Origin: Clostridia bacterium
Lineage (GTDB): Bacteria; Bacillota; Clostridia; Oscillospirales; CAG-272
Assembly (NCBI GenBank): GCA_017452525.1
Contig: JAFTMG010000004.1
Span: 1-43,137 of the forward strand
Length of the DNA stretch: 43,137 nt
Reading direction: 5' to 3'
The notes under the pieces were generated by a model. That model made no database searches and had not been told where the DNA came from. It saw only the letters and a program-made list of their open reading frames with translations. Every line of letters starts with the position of its first letter. Position 1 is the stretch's first letter. A program made the translations under genes and the position numbers. Shown here piece after piece: positions 36,775 through 43,137 of this stretch.

Positions 36775-37944
36775 ATGAATCTGACCCTTCGTCGCCCCCA
36801 TCATCACGGACAACGGCATATCTGGGATGTGATCGTTCATAAGACTGTTGATTTTGTTCGCGCCAATACCGTATTCTGCATTGCTCTTCTGTTGGCGGCA
36901 GTTACCTCCTGCATCATCCCACCCGATGCGCAGTATCTGGAGTATCCCGATCTGAAAACACTGACCTGCCTCTTTTGTACCCTCGCGGTGATCTGCGCGT
37001 TGCGCAACATCCGCTTCTTCACCATTCTTGCCCGCCGTATCGTCATGCTGACGGGCAACAGCCGTGCAGCGATCCTGGCGCTGGTCTACATTACCTTTCT
37101 CGGATCGATGCTGATCGCCAATGACATGGCACTGCTGACCTTCCTGCCCCTGGGATATTTCGTTCTTTCCACGACCGGAAAGGAGAAGTATATGGCATTT
37201 ACCTTCGTCATGCAGAACATTGCCGCCAATCTCGGCGGTATGCTGACCCCCTTCGGCAATCCGCAGAATCTTTATCTGTTCTCTCATTTCCAAATTCCCA
37301 CCGGGGAATTTATGAGCATTATGGCAGTCCCCTTTGCGGTCGCCATTCTGCTGATCACCCTGTGCTGTCTGATCTTCGTCCGTCGGGAGGAGCTGACGTT
37401 GGAGAAGCAGGAGGAAAAAAAGCTGCCGCCCATGCGCACGGCTTTTTATCTCGTCCTCTTTGCCTACGCTATTCTCATCGTCTTCCGTACCGTTCCCTAT
37501 TGGACGGGGCTGATCATTATCCCGATCTGCCTGCTCTTTGCTGACCGTGACGCGCTGAAAAAGGTGGATTACGGCCTTTTGGGCACCTTCGTCTGCTTTT
37601 TCGTTTTCGCCGGGAATATGTCCCGCATGGAGTCGGTGCGCGCGCTTTTCTCTGCGCTTCTGGAGAAGAATACCCTGCTGGTCAGCACCTTTTCCTGCCA
37701 GTTTATCAGCAATGTTCCCTCGGCGATCCTGCTCTCGCAATTCACCGAAAATTACCGTGAGCTGTTGTGGGGTGTAAATATCGGCGGCGCGGGCACGATG
37801 ATTGCCTCTCTCGCCAGCCTGATCACCTTCCGCGAATATACGCAGCATAACCCCGGAGGAACGGGGAGATATATGAAGGTCTTTTCCGCATTGAACTTCG
37901 GTTTTCTGGGGATCCTGACCGCCGTCTGCCTCTTCCTCAGATAA
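36775..37944 (+). CDS. SLC13/ArsB-like anion permease
   Basis: A 389-residue integral membrane protein with about ten hydrophobic segments. Motifs of the ion transporter superfamily are visible: FLGSMLIANDMALLTFLPLG in the first half, the hairpin motif NLGGMLTPFGNPQNLYLF, and its repeat counterpart SNVPSAILLSQF in the second half. Relatives carry dicarboxylates, citrate, sulfate or arsenite; the substrate here is unknown. The N-terminus is rich in His/Arg (RRPHHHGQRH). The nearest purine-rich site, AGAGGA, is 14 bases before the ATG, so the start is less certain. It is followed after 27 bases by a PBP gene. Confidence 0.8.
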   Translation: MNLTLRRPHHHGQRHIWDVIVHKTVDFVRANTVFCIALLLAAVTSCIIPPDAQYLEYPDLKTLTCLFCTLAVICALRNIRFFTILARRIVMLTGNSRAAILALVYITFLGSMLIANDMALLTFLPLGYFVLSTTGKEKYMAFTFVMQNIAANLGGMLTPFGNPQNLYLFSHFQIPTGEFMSIMAVPFAVAILLITLCCLIFVRREELTLEKQEEKKLPPMRTAFYLVLFAYAILIVFRTVPYWTGLIIIPICLLFADRDALKKVDYGLLGTFVCFFVFAGNMSRMESVRALFSALLEKNTLLVSTFSCQFISNVPSAILLSQFTENYRELLWGVNIGGAGTMIASLASLITFREYTQHNPGGTGRYMKVFSALNFGFLGILTAVCLFLR

Positions 37945-37971
37945 AATATATACCAAGAAAGGAGTGCCGAT

Positions 37972-40077
37972 ATGAACGAGAGATCCTACGTGGGACATAC
38001 GCGGCGCTCCTTTACTTTGCGCTTCGTTGTTTTCGGTATCGTTTTTGCCGTCATCTGTCTGGTATATGTCGCACGGCTGATGCGGCTTCAGTTGGGCGAC
38101 ACCAAAACCTATTTTGAATACAGCGAGGACGATCTGACCTCCTATACCGTAACGGTCAAGGGAAACCGCGGCGCGCTGTGCGATCGGAACGGCACGGTCC
38201 TTGTCAGCGACAGCACCGCCTATGATTTTCGCATCAATTACGATACCATGGCATCGGACAACGCAGGCATCAACGCCATGATCCTGCAGGCACTCCTGAC
38301 CATGCAGGAAACGGGAAACTTTGACAAGCTTTGCGCCGATTCCTTCCCTTATGACGGGACTTACCCCGCCTATGCGCCCCGTTCTGAGCTTTCCGACAGC
38401 GACTCGGTCATTTCCGTTCGTCTTGCGCGGTTTATTCAAAACCGCAGGCTGGATGAAAATGCCGACCAGCATGCCATTCTGGAAAAAATGCTGACGAAAT
38501 ACGGTCTGATCGACCGCGAGGGCATTACCAAATACAGCGATTACGAGACCCATTGCCTGCTTGCGGTCCGTTATGACATGGAAAGCAAGGGCTTCGGCGC
38601 GATCAACCCTTATACGCTGGCGGAGGACGTGGATATATATCTGCTGACCGCCGTGAAGGAGTCGCCGATCACCGGTATGGAGATCATCCAGCGTGCCGAC
38701 CGTACCTTTGCCTACCCCGGCTATGCCTCCCATATTCTCGGGCGGATCAGCAAGATCTACGCTGAGGATTGGGCGTATTACAGCGAGCAGGGCTACGAAA
38801 TGGATGCCATGGTGGGGATCTCGGGCTGTGAGCTTGCCTTTGAGGAGCAGTTGCGCGGCTCGGACGGAAAAATGAAGGTCTACGTCAACGCCGACGGTCA
38901 TATCGTGCGCATGGAGATGATCGAGGAGCCGAAGCGCGGCGCCGACGTCTGGCTGACCATTGATATCGGTCTGCAGATGGCGGCAGAGGACGCACTGGCA
39001 AAGAACGTTGCCGATATCGTTGCCGCCGCCACCAGAGAGCGGAGCGGTGAGGACTGCAACGCGGGCGCGGTGGTCGCCACCGACCCCAATACCGGCGGCG
39101 TGCTTGCCATCGCCTCCTATCCCACCTACGATCTGACCACCTACAATGAGGATTATGCGGCACTGTATGCCAACGGGGATCTGCCCCTATTCAACCGCGC
39201 ATTGGAAGGAACCTATGCCCCCGGTTCCACCTTCAAGCTTGGTATGGCGATCGCCGCGATGGAAGAAGGGGTGGTGACGCCCACCTCTCTGATCGAGACC
39301 AAGGGAATTTACCGCTATTATAACAGCTATCAGCCACGTTGCTGGCTCTATACCAGCACGGGACGCTCTCACGGTGCCATCAATGTGGTGAAGGCGCTGG
39401 AGGTCTCCTGCAACTACTACTTTTATGAGGTCGGCAGGCTGATGGGCATTGACACGATGAACCGCTACTGCACCTCCTTCGGTCTGGGGCAGCTGACGGG
39501 CATTGAACTGCCGGAGGCAAAGGGCGTTCTGGCGGGTCCCGCTTGGCGGGATGCCATGGGATATGCCGAGTGGTCGGAGCTGGACAATCTCGCCGCCGCC
39601 ATCGGACAGTCGGATAATCTGTTTACTCCCATTCAGATCTGCCAATATACCGCCGCTATTACCACCGGTACCCGCTACCGTGCCCACCTGCTCTATCGCG
39701 TGGTGGATTACGGCACGGGAGAGACGTTGTATGAAACGGCGCCCGAGTTGCTTGGCACGGTATCCCTGAATAGCGATACCGTGACTGCCCTGAAGGAGGG
39801 CATGCGCCGCGTGATCACCGCCAGCGCTACCCTTTCCCGCAATTTCCGCACGGTGGACGGATACGGCATCACCGTGGGCGGTAAAACGGGAACGGCACAG
39901 GTGCTTGCCACCGATTCGGATAACGGGCTGTTTACCTGTGTCGCGCCGCTGGAGGCACCAAAGATCGCCGTGACCTGCGTGATCGAGCGTGCGGGCGGCG
40001 GAAGTGCCGTTGCCGTGACCCCCGCCGCCATGTTGGAATACTTCTTCGCGCCTGCGGAGGAGGAGGTTGTGGGATAA
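37972..40077 (+). CDS. Class B penicillin-binding protein, transpeptidase
   Basis: A 701-residue monofunctional peptidoglycan transpeptidase. There is one N-terminal membrane anchor at about residues 17-38. The PBP dimerisation region starts NRGALCDRNGTVLVSDSTAYDFRI. The catalytic motifs are S419-TF-K422 (in YAPGSTFKLG), S479-C-N481 and K638-TGT. It resembles PBP2/SpoVD-type enzymes involved in elongation, division or spore cortex. No C-terminal PASTA repeat is present, unlike SpoVD or PBP2x. AAAGGAG precedes the ATG. Confidence 0.93.
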   Translation: MNERSYVGHTRRSFTLRFVVFGIVFAVICLVYVARLMRLQLGDTKTYFEYSEDDLTSYTVTVKGNRGALCDRNGTVLVSDSTAYDFRINYDTMASDNAGINAMILQALLTMQETGNFDKLCADSFPYDGTYPAYAPRSELSDSDSVISVRLARFIQNRRLDENADQHAILEKMLTKYGLIDREGITKYSDYETHCLLAVRYDMESKGFGAINPYTLAEDVDIYLLTAVKESPITGMEIIQRADRTFAYPGYASHILGRISKIYAEDWAYYSEQGYEMDAMVGISGCELAFEEQLRGSDGKMKVYVNADGHIVRMEMIEEPKRGADVWLTIDIGLQMAAEDALAKNVADIVAAATRERSGEDCNAGAVVATDPNTGGVLAIASYPTYDLTTYNEDYAALYANGDLPLFNRALEGTYAPGSTFKLGMAIAAMEEGVVTPTSLIETKGIYRYYNSYQPRCWLYTSTGRSHGAINVVKALEVSCNYYFYEVGRLMGIDTMNRYCTSFGLGQLTGIELPEAKGVLAGPAWRDAMGYAEWSELDNLAAAIGQSDNLFTPIQICQYTAAITTGTRYRAHLLYRVVDYGTGETLYETAPELLGTVSLNSDTVTALKEGMRRVITASATLSRNFRTVDGYGITVGGKTGTAQVLATDSDNGLFTCVAPLEAPKIAVTCVIERAGGGSAVAVTPAAMLEYFFAPAEEEVVG

Positions 40078-40117
40078 TTGCCATTCCCATTGAAATTGAT
40101 CTTGAGAAGGAGAAATT

Positions 40118-41278
40118 ATGACTGCCCTGTTGACCCGTCTGTTTGTAAAAAACAGCGCTGATATCAAAGATCCCGCCGTCCGTGCCGCTTATGGCACGCT
40201 TTCCGGCATTGTTGGCATTGTTGTCAATCTGATCCTGTTCGCGGCAAAGTTTGCGGTGGGCACCCTGTCCGGGTCGATCGCCATCACGGCGGACGCTGTC
40301 AACAACCTTTCGGATGCAGGCTCTTCCATCATCTCTTTGGTGACCTTCCGCATCAGTGCCAAGCCCGCGGATCGGGAACATCCCTTCGGGCACGCCCGCA
40401 TCGAATACGTGTCCTCCATGATCGTCTCCTTTTTGATCCTTCTGATCGGATATGAGCTGTTGTCCTCCTCCATCGGAAAGATCCTTCACCCTGCCGAGAC
40501 CGTTTTTCGCCTCTCCTCTGTCGTCATTCTTGCCCTTTCCATCGGATGTAAGCTGTGGCTTGGACTGTTTAACCGTTCGCTGGGCAAGAAGATCGATTCG
40601 GGCGTGTTACGCGCCACGGGAGCGGACAGCCTTTCGGACGCCCTCTCTACCGCGGCGGTACTGTTCTCCCTGCTGATCACCAAATGGACCGGCTTTGACA
40701 CCGACGGTTATATGGGTGTGATCGTCGCCATCATCATTCTGGTGGCGGGGGTCCGTATTCTCAACGAGACCAAAAATTCCATTCTCGGTGAGGCGCCCTC
40801 CGAGGAGACGGTCAAGATCATTCTCGACACCGTGGCGGAGTATCCGCAGGCGCTGGGAACGCACGATATGATGGTACACTCCTACGGCGCCGGTATGACG
40901 ATTGCCTCGCTTCATATCGAGGTGGACGGCACGGGTGATATTTTCGCGCTGCACGATCTGATGGACACCATTGAAAAGAGACTCTACAGCGAGCATCACA
41001 TCCTTTGTACCGTACACATGGACCCCATCGTGACGGATGACGAGCGTGTTTCCGCCCTGCGCGAGCGGACCCTTGCCGCCGTGCGGGAGATCGACGAGAG
41101 ATACGATATTCACGATTTCCGCTTCGTGGAGGGTCCGACCCACACCAACCTGATCTTCGACGTGGTCGTTCCCTTTGAGGACACCCGCAAGCAGGAGGCA
41201 GTACGCGCCGCCATTGAAGAAAAGATCGCCGCCTTTGACGGCAACTTTTACGCGGTGGTGACGATAGACCGCGGTTGA
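40118..41278 (+). CDS. Cation diffusion facilitator metal transporter
   Basis: A 386-residue CDF exporter, moving divalent metals (Zn, Mn, Fe or Co) out in exchange for protons. Membrane segments span about 28-200. The metal-site Asp pairs are D59/D66 in ITADAVNNLSDAG and D170/D174 in ATGADSLSDAL. It has HPFGHARIEY after the second helix. The cytoplasmic part is longer than usual: after the standard domain (about 205-300) a further ~80 residues continue, ending TIDRG, and may duplicate the regulatory fold. Metal choice cannot be told. AAGGAG precedes the ATG. It ends inside the promoter of the next gene. Confidence 0.92.
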   Translation: MTALLTRLFVKNSADIKDPAVRAAYGTLSGIVGIVVNLILFAAKFAVGTLSGSIAITADAVNNLSDAGSSIISLVTFRISAKPADREHPFGHARIEYVSSMIVSFLILLIGYELLSSSIGKILHPAETVFRLSSVVILALSIGCKLWLGLFNRSLGKKIDSGVLRATGADSLSDALSTAAVLFSLLITKWTGFDTDGYMGVIVAIIILVAGVRILNETKNSILGEAPSEETVKIILDTVAEYPQALGTHDMMVHSYGAGMTIASLHIEVDGTGDIFALHDLMDTIEKRLYSEHHILCTVHMDPIVTDDERVSALRERTLAAVREIDERYDIHDFRFVEGPTHTNLIFDVVVPFEDTRKQEAVRAAIEEKIAAFDGNFYAVVTIDRG

Positions 41279-41303
41279 CAGACGTCCCTTTCCGTGATAC
41301 AAT
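41275..41303 (+). promoter_or_regulatory. Sulfatase promoter overlapping the CDF stop codon
   Basis: Perfect TTGACA (41275-41280) contains the TGA stop of the CDF gene. A 17-base spacer and TACAAT (41298-41303) complete a near-consensus promoter 38 bases before the sulfatase start. Confidence 0.75.
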
Positions 41304-41341
41304 AAAAACGAGACACGATGCCATTTCTTCGGAGGTATGAT

Positions 41342-42838
41342 ATGAACACCAAGCAAAAGCGCCCTAACGTGATCTTTATTCTCACCGACGACCAACGCTA
41401 CGGAACGATCGGTGCTTTAGGAAACACCGAGATCTCCACGCCTCGGATCGACGAGCTGGTTGCCCGCGGGACCTCCTTTTTGGGTGCCCATATTCCGGGC
41501 GGGACAGCGTCTGCCGTTTGCATGCCCAGCCGTGCCATGATCAACAGCGGTCGTACGCTTTTCCGCTTTGCCGACAACGGCAAGGATCTGCCCGAGGATG
41601 TGGTGACCATGGGGCAGGCATTCCGCGAGAGCGGATATTATACCCACGGCATCGGCAAGTGGCATAACGGTACCGACAGCTTTGCCCGCAGCTTTTCGGG
41701 CGGTGACGATATCTTCTTCGGCGGCATGTGGGACCATTGGAACGTTCCCGTCTGCAACTTCCGCCCCGACGGCTGCTACGACTGTGAGATCCCCTTTGTG
41801 CCGAATTTCTCCGCCAATCAGACCCCTGTGTACGTGCTTGCCGATCAGATCCACGCGGGCGTACATTCTACCGACCTCTTTACGGGAGACGCGGTGAGAT
41901 TTATTGAGAATTATGAGGGGGAGGAGCCCTTCTTCCTCTACCTCTCCTTCCTCGCTCCCCACGATCCCCGCACCATGCCGGAAAAATTCCGCAATATGTA
42001 TCGGGCGGAGGACGTCACTTTGCCGCCCAACTTCATGGAGATGCCCGAATTCAGCTTCGGCTGGACCCGCGGACGGGATGAGACGGTGGCAAGCTATCCC
42101 CGCAAGCCGGAGGAGATCCGTCAGCATATTGCCGATTACTATGCCATGATCAGCCACATCGATGAAAATGTGGGTCATATTCTTGACACGCTGGATCAAA
42201 AGGGCATCCGAGAGGATACCGTCATCGTCTTCTGCGGTGACAACGGACTTGCCATCGGTCAGCACGGGCTGATGGGCAAACAGAACGTTTACGAGCATAG
42301 CACCAGGCTCCCTCTCGTGATGGCGGGACCCGGCATTCCCGCGGGTGCGAAACGGGAGCAGTACGTTTATCTGCTGGATATCTACCCCACCCTGTGTGAT
42401 CTTTGCGGCGTGAGTATTCCCGCCTCAGTGGAGGGTAAGAGCTTTGCCCGGATGTTTGAAGATGAAACTTACGTGACCCGCCCCGATATCTATTATGCGT
42501 TTCAGGCTCGTATCCGCGGCGTTGCCGACGGCAGATATAAGCTGATCGAATACCGCACCGAGGATCTCAAGCTGACACAGCTGTTCGATCTGCGGAACGA
42601 CCCGTGGGAGCAGTACAATATGTTCGATTGCGACGGCTATGGGGAGATCACCGCCCGCCTGCGCGCCCGTATGCAGGAATACCGCGAGGAGTGGGGAGAG
42701 GAAGAGCATCTCTTCGGTCGGCAATTCTGGGAGCAATGGCGCCGCTATGAGGATGCCGCCCTTCATGGGGTCGGTCAGCCCAAGGGGGCAAGCATGGTCA
42801 ACCAGACAGCCGAATGGGGCAAAGCCAAGAAAAAATAA
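41342..42838 (+). CDS. Type I sulfatase, formylglycine-dependent
   Basis: A 498-residue arylsulfatase-family hydrolase. The metal-binding start RPNVIFILTDDQRYGTIG is followed by the activating signature C60-M-P-S-R64, where Cys must be oxidised to formylglycine. Further ligands lie in GIGKWHNG and FCGDNGLAIGQHGLMGKQ. There is no signal peptide, so it is probably cytoplasmic and acts on imported sulfated compounds such as mucin or host glycan fragments. In anaerobes maturation needs a radical-SAM anSME, which is not in this window. The start at 41342 has GGAGG six bases upstream; a longer in-frame start at 41318 lacks one. Confidence 0.92.
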   Translation: MNTKQKRPNVIFILTDDQRYGTIGALGNTEISTPRIDELVARGTSFLGAHIPGGTASAVCMPSRAMINSGRTLFRFADNGKDLPEDVVTMGQAFRESGYYTHGIGKWHNGTDSFARSFSGGDDIFFGGMWDHWNVPVCNFRPDGCYDCEIPFVPNFSANQTPVYVLADQIHAGVHSTDLFTGDAVRFIENYEGEEPFFLYLSFLAPHDPRTMPEKFRNMYRAEDVTLPPNFMEMPEFSFGWTRGRDETVASYPRKPEEIRQHIADYYAMISHIDENVGHILDTLDQKGIREDTVIVFCGDNGLAIGQHGLMGKQNVYEHSTRLPLVMAGPGIPAGAKREQYVYLLDIYPTLCDLCGVSIPASVEGKSFARMFEDETYVTRPDIYYAFQARIRGVADGRYKLIEYRTEDLKLTQLFDLRNDPWEQYNMFDCDGYGEITARLRARMQEYREEWGEEEHLFGRQFWEQWRRYEDAALHGVGQPKGASMVNQTAEWGKAKKK

Positions 42839-42843
42839 TGAGG

Positions 42844-42882
42844 AAAAGCGCCTGCGACGAAGATCGCGGGCGCTTTTAGATT
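42844..42882 (+). terminator. Terminator of the sulfatase gene
   Basis: A 9-base stem (AAAAGCGCC / GGCGCTTTT, 42844-42852 and 42869-42877) with an inner GCGA/TCGC pairing is followed by a T-rich run. Confidence 0.8.
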
Positions 42883-42954
42883 TTTAAAGGCTATGTCACG
42901 TTCAACGGCGGATATTCTTCAAATTGGGGGTTGTTGGGGTGGAGGTATCGTGGC

Positions 42955-43030
42955 GCGGACGAAGGCAGGGCTCTGCCCTGCACCCGCCAAAGGACCCTTT
43001 TTTGAAGGGTCCTCTGGACTCTCCTAAAAT
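42955..43030. repeat. Two-hairpin intergenic repeat-like element
   Basis: GCAGGGC-TCT-GCCCTGC (42965-42981) is followed by the hairpin AGGACCCTT / AAGGGTCCT (42991-42999 and 43005-43013). This pair of G+C-rich palindromes has the look of dispersed intergenic elements I associate with clostridial genomes. There is no coding potential. Confidence 0.5.
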
Positions 43031-43049
43031 CTTTGTGGCAGGGGTATGA

Positions 43050-43120
43050 GGCGGGGTGTTTATCTCGCTGTTGACGGATATGAACCGGGCGGGGCGTTTA
43101 CTGATCCGCTGACGGATACC
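43050..43120. repeat. Two imperfect direct repeats at the right edge
   Basis: The unit starting GGCGGGG(T/C)GTTTA and ending GACGGATA begins at 43050 and again at 43088, a period of 38 bases. The array may continue beyond the window. Confidence 0.5.
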
Positions 43121-43137
43121 TCCCTTGCATGGCTTGA

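Noticed and set aside
36640..38901. A 753-codon minus-strand frame across the permease and PBP genes
   Set aside because: It spans two well-supported + strand genes and a hairpin, and shows no family resemblance.

Overview
The window is a chromosome segment from a Gram-positive, Firmicutes/Clostridia-type bacterium, probably an uncultured gut-associated anaerobe of moderately high G+C. The gene orders yicC-remA-gmk-rpoZ-priA-def-fmt-yugP-rsmB-rlmN-prpC and dnaA-dnaN-recF-remB-gyrB-gyrA are Firmicutes hallmarks. The type III glutamine synthetase, GH20C-like hexosaminidase and S-box riboswitch fit this. I cannot name a genus from sequence alone.

Region 1 (1-11.9 kb, + strand) is a tightly packed housekeeping operon. 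It covers RNA turnover (YicC), DNA-binding regulation (RemA), GMP kinase, RNA polymerase omega, replication restart (PriA), N-terminal formyl-Met handling (Def, Fmt), a membrane zinc protease, two rRNA methyltransferases, a PP2C phosphatase and a membrane PASTA protein. The PASTA gene sits where the PrkC-type Ser/Thr kinase normally lies, but no kinase domain is present. A terminator ends the unit.

Region 2 (11.9-20.7 kb) starts with a SAM-I riboswitch and metK. An orphan solute-binding lipoprotein follows. Next is a decayed lipoprotein gene behind a GH20 hexosaminidase (- strand), an AraC regulator (- strand), and a divergent FAD-dependent oxidoreductase coupled to a glycerophosphodiester phosphodiesterase. 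This looks like a small carbohydrate-catabolic accessory locus.

Region 3 (20.7-23.5 kb) is a copper P1B ATPase on the - strand with a CopZ-like domain fused to its C-terminus. The domain has its own possible ribosome binding site and start.

Region 4 (23.5-33.6 kb) is the replication origin neighbourhood: dnaA, a ~590-base oriC with about ten DnaA boxes and a run of seven DnaA-trio triplets, then dnaN, recF, remB, gyrB, a PfkB-type sugar kinase, and gyrA. The kinase between gyrB and gyrA is unexpected, and yaaA is missing between dnaN and recF.

Region 5 (33.6-43.1 kb, + strand) holds a coiled-coil lipoprotein, glutamine synthetase III, an SLC13/ArsB-like anion permease, a class B penicillin-binding protein, a cation diffusion facilitator and a formylglycine-type sulfatase. 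Both ends of the window are non-coding, hairpin-rich, repeat-like DNA. Spot base counts show C over G on the + strand left of oriC and G over C at several places to the right. The large housekeeping operon is therefore transcribed head-on to a fork leaving this origin. I saw no tRNA, rRNA, CRISPR array or transposase.
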